Of a stretch of DNA of 64,000 nucleotides, positions 33,184 through 41,551 are shown piece after piece. Each line of letters starts with the position of its first letter. The stretch's first letter is position 1. The notes under the pieces were generated by a model. The model had not been told where the DNA came from, searched no databases, and saw nothing but the letters and a program-made list of their open reading frames with translations. This stretch comes from Flavobacteriia bacterium (GTDB lineage Bacteria > Bacteroidota > Bacteroidia > Flavobacteriales_D > Crocinitomicaceae). Position numbers and translations under genes: made by a program. The stretch covers positions 53,916 through 117,915 of the forward strand of contig CANLGD010000002.1 of the NCBI GenBank assembly GCA_947490145.1, read 5' to 3'.

Positions 33184-33191
33184 TACTTTTG
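33184..33191 (+). promoter_or_regulatory. -7 promoter element for gldB
   Basis: TACTTTTG, an exact match, about 130 bases before the gldB ATG at 33320. It lies five bases from the oppositely oriented element at 33196. Confidence 0.55.
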
Positions 33192-33195
33192 ACTG

Positions 33196-33203
33196 CAAAA
33201 ATA
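33196..33203 (-). promoter_or_regulatory. -7 promoter element for the barrel-nadE unit
   Basis: Minus-strand TATTTTTG, an exact match, 86 bases before the ATG at 33110. Transcripts from this and the plus-strand element would overlap by a few bases. Confidence 0.55.
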
Positions 33204-33319
33204 AAACATTTTATGAAATAGCCACATAAAAATTAAAAATTCAAACAAAAAATAACATGGCGATTCACTTCGTGGCTGCTTCGCGGTCCATGTGACAACT
33301 AAAAATAAATTATTAACAC

Positions 33320-34327
33320 ATGAATTACAAAAATATTTTTTACGTTATTATTCTTTTTTTCTCAATAATTTCTTGTAAAAGTGATCCATTAGATGTTAAT
33401 CCGAGTGCAAAAAACTTAAATATTTCATATATTAATTTGGATTCAATTTTTGTTCATTCTTCTCTACAGAATCTTGAAAGAAATATTTTTATGTCTAAAT
33501 TTTCTCAAGGAGAAATTTTGGATTATGAGCTTGGACATTGTTTAAGGGTTGGTCAACTAGGAGATTCTGGAACTGCAGAGCGAATTCAACTATTTGTTAA
33601 TGACAAATATATTAAGCGATTAGAGAGAAAAATACAAATTAAATTTACAGATTTAAACGAAAGAAAAGCTAAAATTACAGAAGCTTTTGCTTATTTAAAT
33701 GCTCATTTTCCGAAAGGTAAAACACCAAAAAATGTTGTCTTTATGAATTCACTTTTTACAAGCAATGTTTTTTGTACAGAAAGTGAAATTGGAATTGGGC
33801 TAGAAAGGTATTTGGGGCCAAAAACAGATGTGATAAAAGAATTGCCGACTGAACAGTTTTTTCAGTGGATTAAAGATCAAATGTTGGATGAATACTTAGA
33901 AAGAGACGTTTTGACCGCTTGGATTATGACACATTACGTTCCAGAAAAAAAATCAAATACTGCTGAAGCGATCGTTAATTGGGGTAAAATAATTTATTTT
34001 ACGGAAGCAGCTTTTCCAAATAAAGAAGAACGTATTGCATTACGTTATTCTAAAAAAGATTATGATTGGGCCTTGGAAAATGAATATGCTTTTTGGAAAT
34101 ATTTGGTGGATGAAAAATTATTATTTGGAGAAAATGAACGCGATCAAGCTAACTTTTTAAATGATGCACCTTTTACAATTGGTTTGCCAAAAAAAGGACC
34201 TGATCGTTTAGGACAATTTTTAGGTTGGAGAATCATTCATTCTTATATGGAACAATTTCCTTATACCAGTTTGGAAGAATTATTAAAATTACCTTACAAT
34301 ACCATTTTACAAGAATACGAAGTTTAA
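33320..34327 (+). CDS. gldB: Gliding motility lipoprotein GldB
   Basis: Lipoprotein required for gliding in Flavobacterium johnsoniae. The 335 residues start with a lipoprotein signal (IISC, C19). The segments NAHFPKGKTPKNVVFMNSL, GIGLERYLG, LTAWIMTHY and GRIHSY-like LGWRIIHSYMEQFP are arranged as in GldB, whose fold is distantly peptidase-like. It sits beside nadE and before gldC, the known gldBC arrangement. Its exact role in the motor or in T9SS assembly is not established. The start follows a hairpin (acatgg at 33255-33260 with ccatgt at 33288-33293). Confidence 0.93.
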   Translation: MNYKNIFYVIILFFSIISCKSDPLDVNPSAKNLNISYINLDSIFVHSSLQNLERNIFMSKFSQGEILDYELGHCLRVGQLGDSGTAERIQLFVNDKYIKRLERKIQIKFTDLNERKAKITEAFAYLNAHFPKGKTPKNVVFMNSLFTSNVFCTESEIGIGLERYLGPKTDVIKELPTEQFFQWIKDQMLDEYLERDVLTAWIMTHYVPEKKSNTAEAIVNWGKIIYFTEAAFPNKEERIALRYSKKDYDWALENEYAFWKYLVDEKLLFGENERDQANFLNDAPFTIGLPKKGPDRLGQFLGWRIIHSYMEQFPYTSLEELLKLPYNTILQEYEV

Positions 34328-34337
34328 CAATGATTAT

Positions 34338-34420
34338 AGATTACAAATTGCAGATTGTTTAGCTTGCAAGAAAATTTATTTGAAAGCTTGGCAATCTGTA
34401 ATCTGCCAATCTGTAATCTG
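34338..34420. repeat. Intergenic inverted repeat between gldB and gldC
   Basis: Words agattacaaattgcagattg (34338-34357) are opposed by two tandem copies of caatctgtaatctg (34392-34420). It ends 14 bases before gldC. The same words occur at 7.98 kb and 60.1 kb. Confidence 0.65.
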
Positions 34421-34434
34421 CAATTAAAATTATT

Positions 34435-34782
34435 ATGGAGAAAAAAATAACTAAAACATCAGAAATATCTATCAATGTAGGTTTGAATGAGAATAATGTT
34501 CCAGTGAGAATGTTATGGAATGCTAGCGATGGAAATGTTCAAAATGCTGAAGCTCGTTCGATGATGCTTTCCATGTGGGATCCAATTCAAAAAAACACCT
34601 TGAAAATTGATTTGTGGACGGAAGAAATGTCAATTGAAGAAATGAAGCAATTTTTTCATCAAACACTTCTAACAATGGCTGATACATTTGAAAAAGCTAC
34701 AGGTGAAACATTAATTTCAGAAGATTTGAGAGATTATTGTTATCACTTCGCTGAAAAAATGGATATTTTACCTGAGAAATAA
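34435..34782 (+). CDS. gldC: Gliding motility protein GldC
   Basis: A 115-residue soluble protein that improves gliding in Flavobacterium and is encoded with gldB. It opens MEKKITKTSEISINVGLNE and contains RMLWNASDG, AEARSMMLSMWDP and the C-terminal LRDYCYHFAEKM, the pattern of the GldC family, with no signal peptide. It is probably cytosolic. Followed by a 12-bp perfect terminator stem. The gap of about 100 bases to gldB carries an inverted repeat, so the two genes are probably one unit with some attenuation possible. Confidence 0.93.
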   Translation: MEKKITKTSEISINVGLNENNVPVRMLWNASDGNVQNAEARSMMLSMWDPIQKNTLKIDLWTEEMSIEEMKQFFHQTLLTMADTFEKATGETLISEDLRDYCYHFAEKMDILPEK

Positions 34783-34795
34783 TATTATAAAATAT

Positions 34796-34830
34796 AAAAT
34801 CCTTAAACCAAATTGTGATTTAAGGATTTT
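34796..34830. terminator. Bidirectional terminator between gldC and the MuiA-like gene
   Basis: Perfect 12-bp stem aaaatccttaaa (34796-34807) with tttaaggatttt (34819-34830), flanked by A and T tracts so it can act for both converging genes. Confidence 0.8.
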
Positions 34831-34853
34831 GTAATTAATCAATTGTTGTTTAC

Positions 34854-36587
34854 TTAAAATTTTGCTCTAGTTACAGTTCTATATTTTTGTAAAACAACTG
34901 CCGCATCTTTTGGATATTTAACAGTATAACCAATTTCCATATTTTTAGTTTCACCAGGTTGAAGCGCAATTTCCCATTTAACTTCTCCCGTTTCAACATC
35001 CTTTTTACCATTTGAAATATTATCTGTTGTAACAGTAATATCTGAATTTCCACTTAGAGGAACTTGATCAAAAACATCTATGGTTATTGGTGTAGAACGA
35101 TTATTTCTCAAAGCAACTTCATAGACAAAAGTTTCTCTTTTGGCACTTCCAATAACTTTTTTAGAACTCATTTCTGATTTCAATTTTCGCATTACCACAA
35201 CCTTTTGGTCTCTACCAAAAGAAAGTGAAAGTGTGTCACTTACATTTCTCGTATCAATTGTTGAAACTCCAACATAGACTCCACCAAAATAAACATTAGT
35301 CAAACCTGGCATTAAATCTAAATCTTGCCAGCCAACAATGTTTGCTAATAAAAATGCTCCGTTATCTAATTTTGGAACAGTTACATAAGAAAAAGTAGCA
35401 TTAAGATTCATGTCTTTGACATCAACAACATAAGGTTTTCCATCTGTTGGACAAGAAAATTTTGTTGGGATAATAAATTCAGCAGTTAATTCTGAAATTT
35501 CAATTTGTTCCATTACAACTTGTTTTTTGCCCGTTTTTAAAGATTCAATTTTTGAAAAATCACCGTTCATTGAAATTTTATCTTCGAAAGCCGATTGCGC
35601 TTGTCCATCCATCATCCAATTATCATACGAACGTTGATTTGCCATATTCAAATTTTGTTCAACTTCTTGTCTATAATCTTCTTGTACTTTTTGAATTGAT
35701 ATCGAATTGGATTTTACACCATAATTCCCTGAATAATAGTCTAAAATCCAAGGAGCTAATTTAGGTTGTGTAGCCGATAACATTGGATCTGCTGTTGATA
35801 AGATTAAATCAACATTGTTCCAATCATTTCCAGTATTATTGTAAATTTTTGCTTTGTATTTTAAGTTGATTTTTTGATTTACATCACCGGTTGATAAATC
35901 GTAAGTTGCTACCCAACCACAATCGCTCACCAAATAAGACAAACCGCAAGATGCTGTAGAATTTTGATCCACATCTACTAAAACAATGACTTGATTACTG
36001 CGCTGATTTTCGTTGAAATTAAGTTCTGTTAATTGCAAGCGAATAAATTCAATTTTTTCAGTTAAGATGTAATATTCTTTATTTAATTTACTTACTGCTT
36101 TATTGATTTCTAGCGTTCTGTTTCGATAGAAATCAGCGGCTTCTTTAATTTGAGCAACTGTAATATTTGTTGAACCTTTTAAATCTCGATTTGTATTTAA
36201 AACGGCAGATTCTGCCTGATAAGAACTATTTACATCTTTGTTGAGTTGCAAAGCATCTTTCAAGACCGAAAGTGAATCCTTTAATTTTACAATTTTCGGA
36301 TTAAATTGTTCGGCTGCTAAAAAATCCATTTCAGTAGAAAATGAAACTAATTTATAATCAACAGAATTTGTAAACTGAATACTTTGCGGATCCGCATAAG
36401 CCGAAATCCCTGAAAAAATGATCTTATTTCTTCCTTTCAACAGTTTTATTTCAGATTTATGCGACATTTCGCCAGAAGTTAAAAACAATTTTATTTGTTT
36501 AATTTCGGATGTAACATTTATTTCATGTGCTTTTTGTCCAAACAAGATTGATGTTAGGAACAAAAATGGGACAATTATTTTTTTCAT
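34854..36587 (-). CDS. MuiA-type protein with DUF4140/DUF4139 domains
   Basis: A 577-residue exported protein with a signal peptide (about 1-17, ending LFGQ). The N-terminal part (about 24-110, EINVTSEIKQIKLFLTSGEM) matches the DUF4140 start, followed by a long helical stretch (about 100-210) and a large DUF4139 beta-rich domain (VSDCGWVATYDL onwards, ending VKYPKDAAVVL). The family was named for a gene that affected mucoidy in cloned Rickettsia; its function is not known. The protein probably works in the periplasm or outer membrane. It converges with gldC. Confidence 0.88.
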   Translation of the reverse strand: MKKIIVPFLFLTSILFGQKAHEINVTSEIKQIKLFLTSGEMSHKSEIKLLKGRNKIIFSGISAYADPQSIQFTNSVDYKLVSFSTEMDFLAAEQFNPKIVKLKDSLSVLKDALQLNKDVNSSYQAESAVLNTNRDLKGSTNITVAQIKEAADFYRNRTLEINKAVSKLNKEYYILTEKIEFIRLQLTELNFNENQRSNQVIVLVDVDQNSTASCGLSYLVSDCGWVATYDLSTGDVNQKINLKYKAKIYNNTGNDWNNVDLILSTADPMLSATQPKLAPWILDYYSGNYGVKSNSISIQKVQEDYRQEVEQNLNMANQRSYDNWMMDGQAQSAFEDKISMNGDFSKIESLKTGKKQVVMEQIEISELTAEFIIPTKFSCPTDGKPYVVDVKDMNLNATFSYVTVPKLDNGAFLLANIVGWQDLDLMPGLTNVYFGGVYVGVSTIDTRNVSDTLSLSFGRDQKVVVMRKLKSEMSSKKVIGSAKRETFVYEVALRNNRSTPITIDVFDQVPLSGNSDITVTTDNISNGKKDVETGEVKWEIALQPGETKNMEIGYTVKYPKDAAVVLQKYRTVTRAKF

Positions 36588-36648
36588 GTGATTTTGGTTT
36601 TTAAGTTTGAATAGATGTATACATTTTTATTTGAATTTCGTTCAAAAT

Positions 36649-37662
36649 TTAATTTTCTTCTAGAATTTTGAAAGCATAAAAAGGAATTTCATTCGTTAAA
36701 GTTGGATAATTTAAAATCATTTTTCCTGATTTTGACGTTTTGGATTTTCCTGTAGAAATAATTTCTATGGAAAAAGGATTGTACCAACATATTGAATACA
36801 TTTTTTGTTTTTTTAAATCTTCAATTTGAATCTGAGATTTTCTGTTGGAAGAATACTGAGCTTTAAATATTCTTTTATCTCCGCAATATGTGAAATTTTC
36901 AATCATACCAATTGAAGTATTCGTTTTATTACCTGTTGAAATTATGGCTCGAACTCTTTTGTTTTTACTAATTTTTTCTTTGCTTGCAGACTTAAAATTT
37001 GCAAAATCAATATCTTTGCAAAAATATTTTATTGCTTTATAATTTTCAAAGCTATAAAAATCAATTTTTCTTAAATTCCGTGAAGTATGAAAAATTTCGT
37101 TCCAACTTTCCATCAAATAAATTAGTGAATCACAAATAATTTTTTCTTGATCGACAATAATAGCCCTTTTATCACCTCTTCGTTCGCAGGTAAAACCATA
37201 TTCGCCGAAATTTGTAATCTCGATTCCATTTAATTTTATGGTTACAATAAATTTCCATTTTCCAATAAAATTTGGGTAAAAGTGAATTCTAAATTTTGTT
37301 TTCGATTTTTTAAGTGAATCAGGATTTCGATTTAACAAAAAATCTTCGTGATAATTCGCTTTAATTCTTTTTAAAATCCCAATAGAATCATTTCGAAACT
37401 CAGCATAAATTTCAATTTCTTTTTTGTTGAAAGGATTCAGCGTTTTTGCTTCTTTACTTTCATTTAGAAAATCTGTAATCTGTCTAAGGAGTGAATCGGG
37501 TAAATTTATTCCCAGTTCAATTCTATCAAAAGTCTTAACTGTTGGATTTGAACTCACAGCTGGAACAATCCAATCCACTGCAAAACCCCTTTTTGGAATT
37601 TTTGTTTGCGCGTTCAAATTTAAAACCAAACCAAAAAAAATTAATCCAACTATTCTATTCAT
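36649..37662 (-). CDS. Secreted protein of unknown function
   Basis: A 337-residue protein with a signal peptide (about 1-18, ending LNLNAQ). The first half (NPTVKTFDRIELGINLP, then LNPFNKKEIEIYAEF, and IHFYPNFIGKWKFIVT) reads like a carbohydrate-processing immunoglobulin-like domain such as DUF5060, but this is tentative. The second half is beta-rich and lysine-rich with no recognised domain. There is no T9SS tail or lipobox, so it may remain in the periplasm. The start is near a ttcataact repeat. I could not assign a role. Confidence 0.6.
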   Translation of the reverse strand: MNRIVGLIFFGLVLNLNAQTKIPKRGFAVDWIVPAVSSNPTVKTFDRIELGINLPDSLLRQITDFLNESKEAKTLNPFNKKEIEIYAEFRNDSIGILKRIKANYHEDFLLNRNPDSLKKSKTKFRIHFYPNFIGKWKFIVTIKLNGIEITNFGEYGFTCERRGDKRAIIVDQEKIICDSLIYLMESWNEIFHTSRNLRKIDFYSFENYKAIKYFCKDIDFANFKSASKEKISKNKRVRAIISTGNKTNTSIGMIENFTYCGDKRIFKAQYSSNRKSQIQIEDLKKQKMYSICWYNPFSIEIISTGKSKTSKSGKMILNYPTLTNEIPFYAFKILEEN

Positions 37663-37690
37663 AACTCAACATTCATAATTCATAACTCAA
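37659..37690. repeat. Intergenic ttcataactcaac word repeat
   Basis: tcataactcaacattcat and ataattcataactcaac form a compact direct repeat joining the start of the 36649 gene and the end of the radical SAM gene. Confidence 0.5.
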
Positions 37691-38710
37691 CTAAATCCAA
37701 ACCTTCGATCCTTCCGAACAATTTTTACAGATGCCAATTTTATTTCGTCCAGTTAAAATTTGTTGTCTAAAATTAGTGTATTTTTTTGATTTCCAAATTG
37801 CACTAAAATCCTCATTTATTGCTGAACCCAATTGAATTGTAGCATCCTTATCAAAACAGCAAGGAACAACTTTTGCATCCCAAGTAAAAACGCATGATGA
37901 CCACATTCTCCAACAATGATTTCCAGTTTCTGCTTTTAATTTGTAGGTTCCATCCGCTTTTTTAACATAACGAGCATATTTTTCGTTCTCTGGAATCAAG
38001 TCATTGCCATGTACATAATCATATACTTGCGCCGATTTTAAACGAACTTCATCAATGTTTAATTCTTTTGCCAATTTAAAAATTTCATCCACTTGATGTT
38101 CATTTGGCTTCACAACTAAAAATTGAAAAATTAAATGCGGCGTTGCAGAATTTAGTTCTTTTTTCGCTGCGACTAAATTTTTTGAGCCTTCAATTACTTT
38201 TTCTAAAAGACCATCAACCCGATAACTTTGATATGTTTTTTGAGTTGTGCCATCAATTGAAATTATTAAGCGATCCAAACCAGAAGCCACAATTTCTTCC
38301 GCCTTTTTTTTATTAATAAAATGTGCATTTGTAGAAGTAGCAGTATATATCTTGTTTTTCTTAGCTTCTTTTACCAAATCCAAAAATTGAGGATGTAAAA
38401 ATGGTTCTCCTTGAAAATAATAATTGATGTAAAACAGTTGTTTGCCAACACTTTTAATTAAATCTGCATTTACCTTTAAATCTAATTTGCCAGTAGCTCT
38501 TTTGAAACTTTTCAGTCCACTTGGGCATTGAGGACAAGATAAATTACAAGCAGTTGTCGGTTCAATGCTCACCGAAAATGGTTTTCCCCAAACAATGCTT
38601 TTTTTAGAAATTCTAGAAATTATAAACGAATAATACAATAAAAATAAATTCCATATTCTGAAAAAAGAAAGGTGTTTTAGAATATTTAAAGAATCATTTG
38701 CTGTTGCCAT
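37691..38710 (-). CDS. Radical SAM protein with SPASM-like domain
   Basis: A 339-residue radical S-adenosylmethionine enzyme. The 4Fe-4S cluster motif is TTACNLSCPQCPSG with C55, C59 and C62, preceded by the usual SVSIEPT strand. The SPASM-like C-terminal domain holds NHCWRMWSSCVFTWD, VVPCCFDKD and GICKNCSEG, enough cysteines for an auxiliary cluster. The N-terminal 35 residues are hydrophobic and may attach it to the membrane. Related proteins modify peptides, lipids or sugars; no peptide substrate gene is seen nearby. It is divergent from atpD. Confidence 0.9.
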   Translation of the reverse strand: MATANDSLNILKHLSFFRIWNLFLLYYSFIISRISKKSIVWGKPFSVSIEPTTACNLSCPQCPSGLKSFKRATGKLDLKVNADLIKSVGKQLFYINYYFQGEPFLHPQFLDLVKEAKKNKIYTATSTNAHFINKKKAEEIVASGLDRLIISIDGTTQKTYQSYRVDGLLEKVIEGSKNLVAAKKELNSATPHLIFQFLVVKPNEHQVDEIFKLAKELNIDEVRLKSAQVYDYVHGNDLIPENEKYARYVKKADGTYKLKAETGNHCWRMWSSCVFTWDAKVVPCCFDKDATIQLGSAINEDFSAIWKSKKYTNFRQQILTGRNKIGICKNCSEGSKVWI

Positions 38711-38718
38711 AATTTAAA

Positions 38719-38726
38719 CAAAAATA
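38719..38726 (-). promoter_or_regulatory. -7 promoter element of the radical SAM gene
   Basis: Minus-strand TATTTTTG, an exact match, eight bases before the ATG at 38710. Confidence 0.5.
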
Positions 38727-38787
38727 CAATATATTTTAAATATACAATTTATTTGTAGAAATTACTGTAATTTTATTTATATTATTA

Positions 38788-38817
38788 TTGCAGTTCAAAA
38801 ATTAATCTCTACCTTTG
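38788..38817 (+). promoter_or_regulatory. Complete Bacteroidota promoter of atpD-atpC
   Basis: TTG (38788-38790), 19 bases, TACCTTTG (38810-38817): an exact -33/-7 pair of the Bacteroidota type with ideal spacing. The ATG is 42 bases further at 38860. This is the best promoter in the window. Confidence 0.8.
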
Positions 38818-38841
38818 CACCCAAAATTGACTAGTATTTAA

Positions 38842-40365
<1,524 letters not shown>

Positions 40366-40382
40366 ATTATAATTAAAACAAC

Positions 40383-40670
40383 ATGGTTTTAGAAGTTATA
40401 ACACCAGAATCAAAAATATTCACAGGAGAAGTTACTGCTGTCTCCCTTCCAGGAATTGACGGTATATTTCAAATATTGAATAATCACGCTCCGATAATTT
40501 CTGCACTTAAAAAAGGTTCTATTAAAGTTGATTTAAAAGAAGATTTTGAAATTGACGAAAAAACAAGTGCTTTAATTGATACTAATGCAAATGCAAAAAT
40601 TATCAGTATAAAAATCAAAGGTGGAGTAATTGAAATGCTTAACAATAAGATTATCGTTCTAGCAGAATAA
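40383..40670 (+). CDS. atpC: F1 ATP synthase epsilon subunit (short form)
   Basis: Rotor subunit of F1. The 95 residues cover only the N-terminal beta-sandwich (VLEVITPESKIFTGEVTAVSLP, split here; FQILNNHAPIISALKKG), with a short lysine- and isoleucine-rich end. The C-terminal two-helix inhibitory domain of E. coli epsilon is missing, as usual in Bacteroidota. It is co-transcribed with atpD and followed by a strong terminator. Confidence 0.96.
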   Translation: MVLEVITPESKIFTGEVTAVSLPGIDGIFQILNNHAPIISALKKGSIKVDLKEDFEIDEKTSALIDTNANAKIISIKIKGGVIEMLNNKIIVLAE

Positions 40671-40693
40671 TAATCATTTATAATTTTTAAGGA

Positions 40694-40721
40694 GGGATTT
40701 GTTAAGTCAAATCCCTTTTTT
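40694..40721 (+). terminator. Terminator of atpD-atpC
   Basis: The 8-bp stem gggatttg (40694-40701) with caaatccc (40708-40715) is followed by six T. Confidence 0.85.
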
Positions 40722-40751
40722 AGTTAATATCTGTTAATCAATATAATTTTT

Positions 40752-40759
40752 TAACTTTG
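40752..40759 (+). promoter_or_regulatory. -7 promoter element for uppS-bamA
   Basis: TAACTTTG, an exact match, 48 bases before the uppS ATG at 40808. Confidence 0.55.
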
Positions 40760-40807
40760 TTAACATTTCACAAAAAAAAAATAGCTTAATCTTGTCAAAC
40801 ATAATTT

Positions 40808-41545
40808 ATGACTGCTTTTTCAAAAATAGATTTAAACAATATTCCAAAACACATCGCCATAATTATGGATGGTAATGGACGCTGGGCAAAAAAACAAAAT
40901 GAATTACGCTTGTTTGGTCATTCGATGGGGGTTGATTCTGTTAAAGAAACTATTAGGGCAGCGCAAAAGATTGGCGTAAAATATTTAACCCTATATACTT
41001 TTTCGACTGAAAATTGGAATAGACCAAAAGAAGAAGTTGATGGATTAATGAAAATATTGGTTCAATCGATTTCAAACGAAGTTGTTGAAATGAGTGAAAA
41101 AGGTGTACGATTGCTTAGTATTGGGAATGAAATAGAATTACCCGATGAAGCGCAGGCTGAATTAGCTTCCGCAATGAAAAAAACAGAAAACAATACGGAT
41201 ATAAATGTAGTTTTAGCATTAAACTACAGTTCCCGCTGGGAAATTAATAAAGCAATTAAAAATATTGCTAAAGATGTAAAAGAAAATAAGTTAGAAATAG
41301 AAAAAATTAACGATGAAATCATTTCCTCTTATCTAACGACAAAAAATATTCCAGATCCAGAATTACTCATTCGAACAAGTGGAGAACACCGAATAAGCAA
41401 TTTCTTGCTTTGGCAAATTGCATATACTGAGTTGCATTTTACAGAAGTTTTATGGCCAGATTTTAAAGACGAAGATTTATACAAAGCAGTGTTGGATTTC
41501 CAATCCAGAGAAAGAAGATTTGGAATGACAACAGAACAATTATAA
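40808..41545 (+). CDS. uppS: Isoprenyl transferase (undecaprenyl diphosphate synthase)
   Basis: Cis-prenyltransferase making the C55 lipid carrier for peptidoglycan and surface polysaccharides. The 245 residues show the substrate loop AIIMDGNGRWAKK with catalytic D21, LTLYTFSTENWNRP, ALNYSSRWEI and the C-terminal LLIRTSGEHRISNFLLWQ followed by RERRFG, all diagnostic. It is first in the unit with bamA, six bases away. Confidence 0.97.
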   Translation: MTAFSKIDLNNIPKHIAIIMDGNGRWAKKQNELRLFGHSMGVDSVKETIRAAQKIGVKYLTLYTFSTENWNRPKEEVDGLMKILVQSISNEVVEMSEKGVRLLSIGNEIELPDEAQAELASAMKKTENNTDINVVLALNYSSRWEINKAIKNIAKDVKENKLEIEKINDEIISSYLTTKNIPDPELLIRTSGEHRISNFLLWQIAYTELHFTEVLWPDFKDEDLYKAVLDFQSRERRFGMTTEQL

Positions 41546-41551
41546 TTATTT

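Noticed and set aside
40383..40670. Truncated atpC
   Set aside because: The missing C-terminal helices are typical of Bacteroidota epsilon subunits; the frame is complete and followed by a terminator.
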